NCBI RefSeq assembly: GCF_003576375.1
Contig: NZ_QWGE01000002.1
Location: 496,001-560,000 of the forward strand
DNA length: 64,000 bases
Direction of reading: 5' to 3'
Origin: Pontibacter oryzae
GTDB taxonomy: Bacteria; Bacteroidota; Bacteroidia; Cytophagales; Hymenobacteraceae
Below the pieces are notes generated by a model. It was not told the origin of the DNA and did not search any database. It worked only from the letters and a program-made list of their open reading frames with translations. Of the stretch, positions 17,222 to 27,276 are shown in pieces. Position 1 is the first letter of the stretch, and every line of letters starts with the position of its first letter. The position numbers and the translations under genes are program-made.

Positions 17222-19528
17222 ATGCTCTTCGCAATTCTAATAGGTGTATTGTTTGCCTTTATAGCCCCGCTAGTATATCGGTTGCTAGGCAGGTATGTTG
17301 CTATACTTATGGCGTTGCTTCCGCTAGCGCTATTTTCATATTTCATCAGTTTATACCCTCGTGTTGTTCAGGGAGAAGTAATTATTGCAAATTATACTTG
17401 GGTGGAGGCGCTTGCTATTAACTTACAGTTCAGGCTGGATGGCTTGAGCTTAATCTTTGTGCTGCTTATCACGCTCTTTGGCTTTCTAATTATGATTTAC
17501 GCCAGTGCCTACCTGCAGGGAGACCCCTTGCTGGGGCGGTTTTACCTTTACCTGACGTTGTTTATGACAGCCATGTTAGGTATTGTTACGGCGGATAACA
17601 TCTTTTGCCTGTTTCTCTTCTGGGAGTTAACCAGTGTCAGTTCTTATTTACTGATAGGCTTCAATAATACCAACAAACAAGCACGGGTGTCGGCATGGCA
17701 GGCGTTGTTGGTAACCGGTGGCGGCGGGCTCGCCTTGTTTGCCGGCCTTATCCTTCTGAGTATAGCTAGCGGAGCTCATACTTTCACAGGCTTATTGGCT
17801 CAAAAAAACATACTTGCTGATCATGCATCGTTCTTGCCGGCCTTTGTGTTGATAATGGTCGGCTGCTTTACGAAGTCCGCACAGTTTCCATTTCATTTTT
17901 GGTTACCAAACGCTATGGCCGCCCCGACTCCGGTGAGTGCCTATTTGCATTCTGCAACCATGGTCAAAGCCGGCATATATTTATTAGCCCGCTTGGCCCC
18001 TATACTTTCCGGCCCGGATGTATGGTTTTATACCCTAGCGGGGGTAGGAAGTATTACAGCCATACTTGGCGCAGTGGTAGCGGTGCAGCACACCGATATA
18101 AAAGCCATACTTGCCTACACTACTATTGGCGCGCTCGGGCTCTTGGTAATGATGCTTGGCATTAACTCAACGCTTGCCATAAAGGGAATGTTGGTTTTCT
18201 TGGTGGCGCACGCGCTTTACAAGGGCACACTTTTTTTGGTTGCCGGTGCAATAGACCATTGCATGGGCACACGAAACATAAGTCAGCTGAGATGCCTAGG
18301 AGAGCATATGATACCATTGGGCATAGCCGCTACGCTTGCAGCGCTTTCCATGGCTGGGATTTTACCTTTTCTAGGGTTTATAGCAAAGGAGATGCTCTAC
18401 GAAGCAACCTTCACTACACCTTGGCTCTTAGGCATAGCCACATTGAGCGGGCTCGTTTTCGTGGCCATCGCCCTGTTGCTTAGCTATAGGCTTTTCTGGA
18501 AGAAGTCCTCAAAGCCCACCCCTCCGCGCCATGCGCTTAGTATAGGCTTATACTTGCCTCCACTGGTTTTGGGGATTGCTGGGCTTACTGCTGGCTTAAT
18601 GGTTAGCTCTGTACCGTCAAAATTGATTAATGGCGCCATGCAACAGATTGTAGCTAGCCATAGCAATACCTATAAGTTGGCCCTGTGGCATGGATTTACC
18701 CCGGTATTCTGGCTAAGCATAGGTACAGTTATACTTGGGGTATCGCTTTACCGCTTTCTGCCTTTTATTCGAATACGCTCAGTTGGGATGCAGCACATGT
18801 ACAAGTATGGGCCTGATGCCTTATACCATCGTGCATTTGAGCGGCTTCTGCATGGTGCAAAAACATTTATCGCCAAGCTGCAGAATGGATACCTAAGAAG
18901 TTACATCATATATATAATCCTGTTTTTTTGCGGACTTCTTTTAATTGTAATGTGGCGCGACCCTTCTGATATAAGCTTTAGCCAACCGGCCGCCTCGCTG
19001 AATGAGACCCAGCTATACGAGTTCGTGCTTGTAGCATTAGTGATTGCTGCGCTTATTTATTTGCTGGGCACGCGCTCGCGCCTAACGTCCATTGTAGTAA
19101 TGGGTTTGGTTGGGTATTCTGCAGCGTTGCTTTACGTGCTTTTCGGTGCGCCGGATGTGGCGGCCACCCAGTTGCTGATAGAGACACTTACGGTTGTGAT
19201 TTTTGTATTGCTATTGCACAAGTTGCCCGCCTTTACTTACCTCTCACATCAGTTTCAGAAGTATAAGTTTATTGCCATAGCCATATTTTTTGGGGCCGTT
19301 ATGACTTACGTGATGCTCCTGGTTCAGGCACGGGCCGTGGATTCTGACTTAAAGAAATTTTATGGTGCCGCCAGTTACGAGCAGGCGCATGGCCGGAATA
19401 TCGTGAACGTAATTCTGGTTGATTTCAGGGGGCTTGATACCCTGGGCGAAATTAGTGTCCTGGCAGTGGCGGCCATCGGTATTTATGCACTGCTTCGCTT
19501 AAATTCTGAAAAAGGAGGTAAACCATGA
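17222..19528 (+). CDS. mrpA: Na+/H+ antiporter subunit A (MrpA/MnhA)
   Basis: 768 residues, about 20 hydrophobic spans, the normal size for MrpA. The middle portion is the proton-translocating NuoL-like domain ([20 protein letters not shown] around 222-241, then MVKAGIYLL with the conserved Lys). The C-terminal part, from about 600, is the MrpA-specific DUF4040/NuoJ-like section. It is the first gene of a seven-gene operon encoding a heteromeric Na+(K+)/H+ antiporter in the inner membrane. The stop overlaps the mrpB start (ATGA). Confidence 0.95.
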   Translation: MLFAILIGVLFAFIAPLVYRLLGRYVAILMALLPLALFSYFISLYPRVVQGEVIIANYTWVEALAINLQFRLDGLSLIFVLLITLFGFLIMIYASAYLQGDPLLGRFYLYLTLFMTAMLGIVTADNIFCLFLFWELTSVSSYLLIGFNNTNKQARVSAWQALLVTGGGGLALFAGLILLSIASGAHTFTGLLAQKNILADHASFLPAFVLIMVGCFTKSAQFPFHFWLPNAMAAPTPVSAYLHSATMVKAGIYLLARLAPILSGPDVWFYTLAGVGSITAILGAVVAVQHTDIKAILAYTTIGALGLLVMMLGINSTLAIKGMLVFLVAHALYKGTLFLVAGAIDHCMGTRNISQLRCLGEHMIPLGIAATLAALSMAGILPFLGFIAKEMLYEATFTTPWLLGIATLSGLVFVAIALLLSYRLFWKKSSKPTPPRHALSIGLYLPPLVLGIAGLTAGLMVSSVPSKLINGAMQQIVASHSNTYKLALWHGFTPVFWLSIGTVILGVSLYRFLPFIRIRSVGMQHMYKYGPDALYHRAFERLLHGAKTFIAKLQNGYLRSYIIYIILFFCGLLLIVMWRDPSDISFSQPAASLNETQLYEFVLVALVIAALIYLLGTRSRLTSIVVMGLVGYSAALLYVLFGAPDVAATQLLIETLTVVIFVLLLHKLPAFTYLSHQFQKYKFIAIAIFFGAVMTYVMLLVQARAVDSDLKKFYGAASYEQAHGRNIVNVILVDFRGLDTLGEISVLAVAAIGIYALLRLNSEKGGKP
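19513..19518 (+). promoter_or_regulatory. Strong Shine-Dalgarno sequence before mrpB
   Basis: AGGAGG lies 6 nt before the mrpB ATG, inside the end of mrpA. Perfect Shine-Dalgarno sequences are rare in Bacteroidota and in this window, so this one may boost MrpB translation. It also encodes part of the MrpA tail, so chance is possible. Confidence 0.45.
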
Positions 19529-20061
19529 GAACGTTAATTTTCGCGACTGCTATCCGCTTACTAACCCCCTTGTTTCTGCTGTTTTCTGTTTATATTCTTT
19601 TTAGAGGGCATCACCATCCAGGTGGTGGGTTTATAGGTGGTTTGATCTGCTCGCTTGCCTTTGTGTTTCATGCGCTTGCTCACGGCTCCGAGCACACTGA
19701 AAGTACGTATTTCCGGTTATCCGTTTGCCAATATAAAGCAAATGGCAAGCCCAGCCAACTATACTATGTGTGGAGTTGGATGCAGTTAGCTATCCGCAAA
19801 AATCACCGCAACGGCAACCATAAACGTTTTCACGTTATTCGTTTGCGGCCAATTTATCTGATGGCATTTGGCCTGTTACTGGCTGCAGGAAGCGGCATGG
19901 TTGGGTTGATTCTTGGAAAGCCCTTTATGACGGCGTGGTGGCTACCCCTGGAGTTACCGGTATTAGGTTCTTTGGGCACGCCTCTCTTATTCGACACTGG
20001 CGTGTTTATGTTGGTACTTGGGATGGTGCTAAAAATGGTTTTCACGATGAAAAAAGAATAG
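19525..20061 (+). CDS. mrpB: Na+/H+ antiporter subunit B (MrpB) with an enlarged loop
   Basis: 178 residues; typical MrpB is about 140. The first two spans with the [14 protein letters not shown] motif (27-40) are canonical, as are the last two ([18 protein letters not shown] and [14 protein letters not shown]). Between span 2 and span 3 (about 54-107) is an extra stretch of roughly 35-40 residues, rich in Tyr, Trp, Arg, Lys and His. The reading frame is intact and flanked by normal subunits, so it is a real insertion rather than a frameshift. Part of the Mrp complex. Confidence 0.92.
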   Translation: MRTLIFATAIRLLTPLFLLFSVYILFRGHHHPGGGFIGGLICSLAFVFHALAHGSEHTESTYFRLSVCQYKANGKPSQLYYVWSWMQLAIRKNHRNGNHKRFHVIRLRPIYLMAFGLLLAAGSGMVGLILGKPFMTAWWLPLELPVLGSLGTPLLFDTGVFMLVLGMVLKMVFTMKKE

Positions 20062-20067
20062 GAAACC

Positions 20068-20433
20068 ATGGATTTACTCATGCCATTCATGATTGGAACT
20101 CTGTTTTCGGTGAGTTTATACTTGATCCTTCATCGGCACTTGTTTAAACTCATACTTGGGCTCATACTTTTCGGACTCGCAACTAACCTGTTTCTTTTTA
20201 TAGTGGGCGGGCTAACAAGAGGGAGTACAGCTATAATTCGGGAACAGGAAACTATACCAAAGGAGCCTTATGCCGACCCGGTGCCGCAAGCGCTGCTGCT
20301 AACAGCCATCGTCATAGGTTTTGGCATTCAAGCTTTTGCCATAGTCTTGATTCGTCGCGTGTATCAAACCTTTAAATCCAATAATCTGAACGATCTTCGG
20401 GGAGACAGAGGCCCCGAAAAAAAGAAACATTAG
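20068..20433 (+). CDS. mrpC: Na+/H+ antiporter subunit C (MrpC)
   Basis: 121 residues, three membrane spans, NuoK-like fold. The family patterns LILFGLATNLFLF and DPVPQALLLTAIVIGFG (about 70-86) are clear. It lies 6 bp after mrpB. Subunit of the Mrp complex in the inner membrane. Confidence 0.93.
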   Translation: MDLLMPFMIGTLFSVSLYLILHRHLFKLILGLILFGLATNLFLFIVGGLTRGSTAIIREQETIPKEPYADPVPQALLLTAIVIGFGIQAFAIVLIRRVYQTFKSNNLNDLRGDRGPEKKKH

Positions 20434-20457
20434 CATGTCATAACCCAAAAACACCCT

Positions 20458-21978
20458 ATGTCGGCGCACCTACTCCTTGTTTTACCGCTTCTTGTGCCTT
20501 TGTGCGGTGCGATAGTGTGCCTTTTATTCTGGCGCCTAGAGCGATGGCAGGCGCTTGTGTCGGGGTTTACACAGATTACCTGGTTAGGATCAACCATTTT
20601 TTTATTAAAGAGAATAATTACTGATAAAGCTATAAGCACGCAGATCGGCAGTTGGTCGGCACCTTTCGGTATAACTTTGGTTGCTGATACATTTAGCGCG
20701 CTTGTACTTCTGGCTGCTGCGTTAGTTGGTTTGGCCGTCTTTCTATTTTCTGTGTATGGCCTGGATAAATCTCGCCAGCGTTACGGATACTTCCCGCTGA
20801 TGCTCTTTCTGCAAGTGGGCGTGGGCGGCGTATGCCTAACAGGAGACCTGTTTAATTTGTACGTGTGGTTTGAGGTTATACTAATTTGCTGCTTTGCGCT
20901 TTTGAGCCTTGGCGGAACAAAGCCGCAACTGGAGGGGGCCTTAAAGTATGTCACTATAAACTTTATTGCCTCTGGTTTGCTGCTTACCGGGATAGGTGTG
21001 GTTTATAGCTTGTTTGGGGCCTTAAACCTGGCTGAGCTAGCACTTATTGTTCGTGAAGGCACTCACCTTAATTTGCCGCTATTGAGTATGGCTAGCGTAT
21101 TTTTCCTGACAGGGTTTGGAATCAAAGCGGCCATTTTCCCGATGTTCTTCTGGTTGCCAGCCTCATATCACACCTCGCCCATAGCCATTTCTGCATTCAT
21201 AGCTGGCCTTATCACAAAAGTTGGCATATATACTCTAATACGTCTCTTCACGCTGGTATTTATTACAGACCAGACTTTTATGATGCCACTAATGGCTATA
21301 CTTTCCGGGGCCACCATGGTGGTGGGTGTAATAGGAGCAGCCGCACAGAACGATTTCCGCCGTATCCTTTCATTCCATATCATCAGCCAAATTGGCTACA
21401 TGCTCATGGGCCTTGCTATCTATACACCGCTTGCTATAGCTGGCAGTATTTTCTTCATCATTCACAACATACTTGTTAAAACCAACCTATTTTTGGTTAG
21501 TGGTGTGGTGGCGCAGTATCATCGTACGTTTCAGTTGCCGAGGCTTGGAGGCGTATACTTGCAGCAGCCATTTATTGCTTTGCTTTTCTTTGTATCGGCG
21601 CTAAGCCTGGCAGGCACGCCCCCGCTTTCAGGCTTTTGGGGAAAGTTTATGCTGGCAAAGGCTGGCTTTGAGGCAGGTAACTACCTTCTTGTTACGACAT
21701 CGCTCGGTGTGAGCCTGGTTACGCTTTTCTCAATGACGAAGATTTGGAACGAAGTATTCTGGAAATCGAAGCCCCGCAAGCCTTCCACTTCTATCCTATT
21801 AACCCAGTCGGATCGTTTGCGCATAGCGTTGCTTTACGTGCCGGTGGTTTTCCTGCTTTGTTGTATTCTCGCCATTGGAGTGTATGCCGGGCCGCTGATT
21901 GAGTTGGCTATGCGCGCTTCTCAGGACTTGCTTCATATCGAAACGTATACAGATACAGTATTAGGGAAAGCCAGATGA
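20458..21978 (+). CDS. mrpD: Na+/H+ antiporter subunit D (MrpD)
   Basis: 506 residues, about 14 spans, NuoN/NuoL-like proton channel subunit. Visible marks include LFNLYVWFEV, the FFWLPASYHTSPIAISAF stretch with the discontinuous helix, and ITKVGIYTLIR with the conserved Lys. It works with MrpA as a proton/cation path. It is 24 bp after mrpC and 10 bp before mrpE. Confidence 0.94.
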   Translation: MSAHLLLVLPLLVPLCGAIVCLLFWRLERWQALVSGFTQITWLGSTIFLLKRIITDKAISTQIGSWSAPFGITLVADTFSALVLLAAALVGLAVFLFSVYGLDKSRQRYGYFPLMLFLQVGVGGVCLTGDLFNLYVWFEVILICCFALLSLGGTKPQLEGALKYVTINFIASGLLLTGIGVVYSLFGALNLAELALIVREGTHLNLPLLSMASVFFLTGFGIKAAIFPMFFWLPASYHTSPIAISAFIAGLITKVGIYTLIRLFTLVFITDQTFMMPLMAILSGATMVVGVIGAAAQNDFRRILSFHIISQIGYMLMGLAIYTPLAIAGSIFFIIHNILVKTNLFLVSGVVAQYHRTFQLPRLGGVYLQQPFIALLFFVSALSLAGTPPLSGFWGKFMLAKAGFEAGNYLLVTTSLGVSLVTLFSMTKIWNEVFWKSKPRKPSTSILLTQSDRLRIALLYVPVVFLLCCILAIGVYAGPLIELAMRASQDLLHIETYTDTVLGKAR

Positions 21979-21988
21979 ACGATATGCC

Positions 21989-22486
21989 ATGAGACTATTT
22001 GCACTTCATAGCGCTATTGCCTTCGTGGTGATTTACTTACTCTTTAAGCAAGGCTACGTGCCTATGCCTTATACCGCAACCAATGCGATCTGGCTTTATG
22101 GCATGTTGTTCTTTTGTCTTTGGCTAAGTACGTACTTTTACAGGAAAACATACTTTGCCAAGCTCCCCAAATTTTTTGTGTTCGTTTTCGTATTTATAAG
22201 ATACCTCTTGGTAGCGAATATCAAAGTGGCTTACGACATCGTTACACCGCATTATTACATGCGCCCCACCATACTTGCCATCCCGCTAAAAGCAAAAACT
22301 GATCTGGAGATAACCTTGCTGGCAAACATTATTACGCTAACGCCCGGAACTTTAAGTATCGATGTAAGCAAAGACCGCAAAGTATTGTATGTGCATGCCT
22401 TATATGTCAAGAACAATGATGTTGACCGTATTAAGAGAAGTATTCAAAATAACATTGAACGCAGGATTCTAGAACTAACCGCATGA
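21989..22486 (+). CDS. mrpE: Na+/H+ antiporter subunit E (MrpE)
   Basis: 165 residues with N-terminal membrane spans and a C-terminal cytosolic tail. The family motif ITLTPGTLSIDV (around 115-126) and the HALYVKN stretch are present. Its stop overlaps the mrpF start (ATGA). Confidence 0.93.
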   Translation: MRLFALHSAIAFVVIYLLFKQGYVPMPYTATNAIWLYGMLFFCLWLSTYFYRKTYFAKLPKFFVFVFVFIRYLLVANIKVAYDIVTPHYYMRPTILAIPLKAKTDLEITLLANIITLTPGTLSIDVSKDRKVLYVHALYVKNNDVDRIKRSIQNNIERRILELTA

Positions 22487-22752
22487 GTGCATTTGAGGTA
22501 ACGCTAACTATAGCGATGGTTGTGTTAAGTCTGTGCCTGGTGCTTACGGCTATTCGATTTGCAATTGGCCCAAGCCTGCCGGACCGCATTATCGCGTTCG
22601 ATTTAATTGTAGCAAATGTGATTGGCATTATTGCCATATACACGGAGTTTACAAATAATCAGAATTTTATAGACGTCGCGATAATTTTGTCGCTGTTTGG
22701 TTTTTTGGGCTCAATAACATTTTCTTATTACCTGATGCGCATTAACAAATAA
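22483..22752 (+). CDS. mrpF: Na+/H+ antiporter subunit F (MrpF)
   Basis: 89 residues, three membrane spans. The family signature GPSLPDRIIAFDL (about 29-41) is clear. It is translationally coupled to mrpE by a 4-bp overlap and lies 6 bp before mrpG. Confidence 0.93.
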   Translation: MSAFEVTLTIAMVVLSLCLVLTAIRFAIGPSLPDRIIAFDLIVANVIGIIAIYTEFTNNQNFIDVAIILSLFGFLGSITFSYYLMRINK

Positions 22753-22758
22753 CAAACC

Positions 22759-23199
22759 ATGGAATCAAATATTGATTGGCTACAAGTTCGGGAGATTATA
22801 AGTTGCGTGCTCATTCTAATAGGGGTTGGTTTTATGCTTACCTCTACCATTGGGCTGCTAAAGTTCCCTGATTTTTATATAAGGATGTCTGCCATCACAA
22901 AGGGAGCCACCTTGGGGTTAGGCTTGATATTGCTGGGGATGGGAATTTATTTTGACGAGCCGGGAACCTTGTTGAAGGTGTTAGCTATCATTGCATTTAC
23001 GTTCTTAACAGCTCCGGTGGCAGCACACGTAATTGGGCGTACGGCGGTACAGAACAACATTCCTTTCTGGCACCGTACCAACATGACAGAGTTTGACAAG
23101 TATCTTACACAAGAGCATCTGAACCAGTATATCAATCACGACAGGTATAAAAATGTTAAGGCTGCGGAGAGTGGTGATGCTGTGGATGGTAGTGAATAA
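22759..23199 (+). CDS. mrpG: Na+/H+ antiporter subunit G (MrpG)
   Basis: 146 residues. Three spans with the typical GLLKFPDFYIRMSAITKG motif (about 34-51), then TAPVAAHVIGR. The C-terminal 50 residues are polar and longer than in many MrpG. The last 44 bp overlap the 3' end of the convergent phosphatase gene, with no separating terminator. It completes the full mrpABCDEFG set. Confidence 0.92.
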   Translation: MESNIDWLQVREIISCVLILIGVGFMLTSTIGLLKFPDFYIRMSAITKGATLGLGLILLGMGIYFDEPGTLLKVLAIIAFTFLTAPVAAHVIGRTAVQNNIPFWHRTNMTEFDKYLTQEHLNQYINHDRYKNVKAAESGDAVDGSE

Positions 23200-23986
23200 A
23201 AGGCCTTACAGACTCAGCATAGACTTGATGAGCTTCAACTGAGGTTAGGATATGGTCAGGATACATAAGCGCAGTCAGCCTTCCGCCAAACACGCAGCCT
23301 GTATCAATGTTAATGGTGTTGTTGCGCCAACGCGGCTCATGAACCGGAGTATGCCCGTAGATTACAATGGCTTTGCCGCAGTAATCGGCAGCCCAGTCCA
23401 GGCGAATGGGTAAGCCTTTTTCATCGGTGCCACCCGTTGTTGGGCCATATAGACATAGTTCTCTTACTACTTTTGTATTACGGCCATGCAGCCGCTCCTC
23501 TAAACCGGCATGGGCAACAACTAGCCGTCCTTCATCTAATATGACATGGTGTGGCAGGCTTTTAAGAAAATTTTTCACGCGGTTTAGAAAGGTTTTGTCA
23601 TAGGGCTCCAGCTGCTCTTTGGTAAGCTCCAGGCCATGCCTGATTTTTACGTTTCGCCCGATAAGCATGCGGTAAAGCTTGTCGTCGTGATTGCCGCTCA
23701 CACAATAAGCCACACCCTGATCCACCATATCCATAACCAGTCGAAGCACTTCCGGGGAATTGGGTCCGCGGTCAACCAGATCGCCAACAAAAACGGCCTT
23801 ACAACCTTGGGGGGCATCAACTTTATAGCTCTGCTCTGTATCAGAAAAGCGTATAGTATAACCCAGGCGCTGCAGCAGCAACATCAATTCATCGAAACAG
23901 CCGTGCACGTCCCCGATCACATGAAAGGGCCCGTGCTCATGCAGGAGTTCCAGGTTGAATATATGATCGCCGTTATTATTACTCAT
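23156..23986 (-). CDS. Calcineurin-like phosphoesterase (PrpE/ApaH-like)
   Basis: 276 residues from the ATG at 23986; a TTG at 24028 would add 14 residues not resembling the family. Metal-site motifs are all present: IGDVHGC, GDLVDRG, GNHDDK, VVAHAG and YGHTPV. These are the marks of the PPP-type protein phosphatase/symmetrical Ap4A hydrolase group. It probably acts in the cytosol on phosphoproteins or dinucleoside polyphosphates; which one is open. The tail-to-tail overlap of 44 bp with mrpG could couple their mRNA levels. Confidence 0.87.
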   Translation of the reverse strand: MSNNNGDHIFNLELLHEHGPFHVIGDVHGCFDELMLLLQRLGYTIRFSDTEQSYKVDAPQGCKAVFVGDLVDRGPNSPEVLRLVMDMVDQGVAYCVSGNHDDKLYRMLIGRNVKIRHGLELTKEQLEPYDKTFLNRVKNFLKSLPHHVILDEGRLVVAHAGLEERLHGRNTKVVRELCLYGPTTGGTDEKGLPIRLDWAADYCGKAIVIYGHTPVHEPRWRNNTINIDTGCVFGGRLTALMYPDHILTSVEAHQVYAESVRPFIHYHPQHHHSPQP

Positions 23987-24196
23987 TTTAGCGGAATTCT
24001 TGTGAAAATGTAATCTATCTCTGCCCAATAGGCACTACCTTCTTTTAATAACAGTAAAAACCACGCAGAGGTTAAGGAAAGCTACATTATTTTTACTTAA
24101 CAAGCTGTAAAACAGATGAAATTTAAGTTGGGGTTGGTGCTGCTTCTTCCTAATTTTGTAGAATCAAAGTCCAAATTTTTCAGGCTTACATCTGAA

Positions 24197-25978
24197 ATGC
24201 CTTATTATAAAAAAACAAAAATCCCTCTGCTGTGGTTGCGCCGCCATACCTCTGACCGTGAGTTTATGCTCATTTCCAGTGTGTTGGTTGGCCTTACGGC
24301 AGGTTTAGCCGCTGTTGTTCTAAAGACGCTGGTACACTACATACATGTGCTGCTTGCTTACGGAAACCGATTACTGGACCAGCCCTATTGGCTAGTGGTT
24401 TTTCCGATCATAGGCATATTGCTGACCGTAATCGTGGTGAAGTATATCTTTAAAGGAAGCATAGGCCGTGGCACGGCGGGGGTGCTGTTTAATATTTCCC
24501 AGAAATCCAGTATGGTAGAGCGGCATAAGATGTACTCCCACATAATTACGAGTGCGCTTACGGCTGGCTTTGGTGGTTCTGCCGGTCTGGAGTCTCCTAT
24601 TGTGGTAACAGGCTCAGCCATAGGCTCAAATTATGGACGGGAGTATCACCTGAATTACCGAGACCGCACCCTATTGTTAGCTTCCGGTGCCGCTGCCGGT
24701 ATCGCTGCTGTGTTTAATGCCCCAATTGCCGGGGTGTTGTTCGCCATTGAGGTGCTGTTGACGGATATAAGCATCTCTGCATTTATCCCGCTCATCATCT
24801 CTGCGGTTGTCGGGGCATTGTGCTCCAAAATGATCCTGCAGGAGGAGATACTCTTCAATATTGGACAGCGTGAGTTTTTCGAGGCTTCGCACCTGCCCTT
24901 TTATGTGATGCTCGGCATACTTTGCGGGATGATTTCGGTGTATTATACCCGCATGGCCTTACGTGTGGAGGAAATGTTTGAAGCGTACCAGAACAAGAGC
25001 TATAGCCGCGCTATGGTGGGCGGTATTCTACTGGGTTTGCTTATTATGCTATTCCCTCCTCTCTTTGGAGAAGGCTACGACAGCATCCGATTACTGGAGG
25101 GCAACAATGCGCAGGAAATGCTCCAAAACAGCTGGCTCGCATTTTTCGGCACCAACGAGTGGTTTATACTTTGCTTTGTCGGGGCGCTGGCGCTGGTTAA
25201 GGTGTTTGCCGCTACCATTACCATTGCTTCTGGCGGCAACGGGGGAAATTTCGCTCCGTCAATGTTTGTGGGGGCAAGTACCGGCTTTTTCTTCTCGCGG
25301 CTGGTAAACCTGCTCAGCCTGAACAACCTGCCGACAAGCAGTTTTTCGATGGTAGGTATGGCTGGCATTTTGAGTGGAGTAATGCATGCGCCGCTCACGG
25401 CAGTATTCCTTATTGCAGAGATAACGGGAGGCTATACATTAATGATCCCGTTGATGATTGTGGCAGCCACCTCTTACGCCATGGTAAAATATTTCGAGCC
25501 ATACTCGCTGGATACTAAAAAGCTGGCGCAGAAAGGGCAATTGCTCACGCATAATAAGGACCGCACCATTCTGCGCATCATGAAAATCCGACACCTGATA
25601 GAGACGGAATTTCAACCGGTTTCTCCGGACGCAACGCTTGGTGAGCTCGTCGAGGTAATTGCGCACTCCCGCCGCAACCTGTTCCCGGTGGTTACCCAAG
25701 ACCGCAAGCTTGTCGGCGTTATTCTGCTCGAAAACGTGCGCGAGATCATGTTTAAAACCGAGAAGTATGACTTGGTGAAGGTTAAGGAGCTAATGATAAA
25801 GCCGCCAGCCATTGTGCAGTATGACGATAGCATGGCCGATGTAATGAAGAAATTTGATGAGTCTGGTGCGTGGAACCTGCCTGTGCTGCGCGAGGAATGC
25901 TATCTTGGCTTCGTTTCAAAATCAAGTATCTTCACTAAATACCGCAAACTGCTAATCAAGACCACCAACGTAGCCTAA
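24197..25978 (+). CDS. CLC family chloride channel/transporter with CBS domains
   Basis: About 593 residues from the ATG at 24197; an upstream ATG at 24116 would add 27 residues. Membrane CLC core: GSAGLESPIVV with the gating Glu (in place of GREGP), AGIAAVFNAPIAGVLFAIEV, and GGNGGNFAPSMFVGA. The C-terminal 130 residues form two CBS domains (about 470-590) that sense nucleotides. It differs from the CLC-F at 11005 in every selectivity motif and has no riboswitch, so chloride or a related anion is the likely substrate. Confidence 0.9.
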   Translation: MPYYKKTKIPLLWLRRHTSDREFMLISSVLVGLTAGLAAVVLKTLVHYIHVLLAYGNRLLDQPYWLVVFPIIGILLTVIVVKYIFKGSIGRGTAGVLFNISQKSSMVERHKMYSHIITSALTAGFGGSAGLESPIVVTGSAIGSNYGREYHLNYRDRTLLLASGAAAGIAAVFNAPIAGVLFAIEVLLTDISISAFIPLIISAVVGALCSKMILQEEILFNIGQREFFEASHLPFYVMLGILCGMISVYYTRMALRVEEMFEAYQNKSYSRAMVGGILLGLLIMLFPPLFGEGYDSIRLLEGNNAQEMLQNSWLAFFGTNEWFILCFVGALALVKVFAATITIASGGNGGNFAPSMFVGASTGFFFSRLVNLLSLNNLPTSSFSMVGMAGILSGVMHAPLTAVFLIAEITGGYTLMIPLMIVAATSYAMVKYFEPYSLDTKKLAQKGQLLTHNKDRTILRIMKIRHLIETEFQPVSPDATLGELVEVIAHSRRNLFPVVTQDRKLVGVILLENVREIMFKTEKYDLVKVKELMIKPPAIVQYDDSMADVMKKFDESGAWNLPVLREECYLGFVSKSSIFTKYRKLLIKTTNVA

Positions 25979-25990
25979 GCAAAATTATAA

Positions 25991-27052
25991 TCAAGCTTCC
26001 TGCGACGCTCTGAACCAAAGTGCACCCTGCTCAATCTGCAGCGGCGAGGGAATGTTGTTGTGGTATAATTGTCCGGTCCCAAGTCCTTGTGGCGTGGTTA
26101 TGTCGTACTGCGCAGTAAACTGGCTGATGGCATTAAGCCCAATGTTTGACTCCAAAGCTGATGTAATCCACCAGCCTGCCCCCTTGGCTTCTGCAAGTTT
26201 TATCCATGCAGCACTGGAAGCCAAGCCACCCACTAACGTGGGTTTCAGGATGATGTACTGCGGGTTTACGGTTTCTAGTAAATGCTTTTTTTCTTCGGAC
26301 GAGCGTATTGCGATCAGTTCCTCATCTAAGGCGATGGGTACAGGGGTATAGGCACACAATTTAGCCATTTCATGCAGTTGGCCTGCTTTAATGGGTTGCT
26401 CAATCGAGTGAAGTTCATACTTTGCCAGCCTTTCCAGTTTCTTAAAGGCTTCCTGCGGCGAGAAAGCTCCGTTTGCGTCTACCCGCACCGTTAGGCAATC
26501 GGCTGGGGCCACTTCGCGGATACTCTGCAATAGGTCAAGCTCAGCCGTAAAATCCAGGCTCCCGATTTTCAATTTCAGGCAGGTATAACCCTCAGCCAGC
26601 TTCTTCTCGATCTGCTGCTGCATAAATGCTTTGTCGCCCATCCAAATCAGCCCGTTGATGGGTATGCCAGTTTCTCCTTGGCTAAAGGCATTATCAAATA
26701 TTTTCCAGCCACCGCCATGTTGTAAGTTTAGCAGCGCGGTTTCCAGGGCAAATGCAATGGCAGGCCAATCACATAAATCAAGCTCTTCTGCCAAACGGTT
26801 GACCTGCAGCAGTTCCAATTCTCTGCTGTTAACCTGCTGAACCAATTGCTCCAGCTTTTGCTCTAAATCAGGCCGGTAGTCTATACTTAAACCTGCCAAA
26901 GGCGCGCATTCACCCGTGCCATACACTTCTGGTTGCTCCTTATCCCATACTTTTAAATAGTACACAATGTGCTCAGAAATAGCTCCCCTAGATGTTCGGG
27001 CATCAAACTTAAATTGTAAGGTATGGCGGGTATAGCTTAGGCAGAGGCTCAT
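25991..27052 (-). CDS. menC: o-Succinylbenzoate synthase-like enolase-superfamily enzyme
   Basis: 353 residues. Catalytic marks of the muconate-lactonising/MenC group are present: LKLKIG (KxK, about 168-173), VDANGAF (metal Asp), SIEQP (metal Glu), ALDEE (metal Asp) and ILKPTLVGG (second Lys). It dehydrates SHCHC to o-succinylbenzoate in menaquinone synthesis. No other men gene is in the window, so a dipeptide epimerase role cannot be fully excluded, but the sequence pattern fits MenC. It is divergent from egtB. Confidence 0.85.
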   Translation of the reverse strand: MSLCLSYTRHTLQFKFDARTSRGAISEHIVYYLKVWDKEQPEVYGTGECAPLAGLSIDYRPDLEQKLEQLVQQVNSRELELLQVNRLAEELDLCDWPAIAFALETALLNLQHGGGWKIFDNAFSQGETGIPINGLIWMGDKAFMQQQIEKKLAEGYTCLKLKIGSLDFTAELDLLQSIREVAPADCLTVRVDANGAFSPQEAFKKLERLAKYELHSIEQPIKAGQLHEMAKLCAYTPVPIALDEELIAIRSSEEKKHLLETVNPQYIILKPTLVGGLASSAAWIKLAEAKGAGWWITSALESNIGLNAISQFTAQYDITTPQGLGTGQLYHNNIPSPLQIEQGALWFRASQEA

Positions 27053-27071
27053 AAGTATAAACGTTATTCAG

Positions 27072-27192
27072 GTGGCAAGATAAACCATTCGTGGCAAATC
27101 TGTCGTAAATGAAATACAATGTATAACCAATCCGTGGCAAAGCAAGTACATAGTTCGTCTGCTATCTACGGCCAGTCACCTACAGGTGGCAA
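27072..27192. repeat. Four direct GTGGCAA repeats in the menC/egtB intergenic region
   Basis: GTGGCAA occurs at 27072, 27091, 27134 and 27186, all in the same orientation. The copies at 27091 and 27134 share a longer core (AACCATTC or AACCAATCC before GTGGCAAA). Spacing is 19, 43 and 52 bp. They sit 85-205 bp before egtB and may be binding sites for a regulator of either divergent gene. No CRISPR-like regularity. Confidence 0.5.
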
Positions 27193-27276
27193 CCAGACTT
27201 ACATAAAAATAGAATTTAGGCCTTACCCCAAGCATATATAAAATCCTCCTATCTGGCCAGATAAATCATTCAATAT

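Noticed and set aside
24116..24196. Earlier start for the CLC-CBS gene
   Set aside because: The 27 extra residues have no family counterpart that I recognise; the ATG at 24197 is placed just before the charged pre-membrane segment. Left open as an alternative.
27072..27192. CRISPR-like repeat array
   Set aside because: Repeats are only 7 bp, spacing is irregular, and no cas genes are near.
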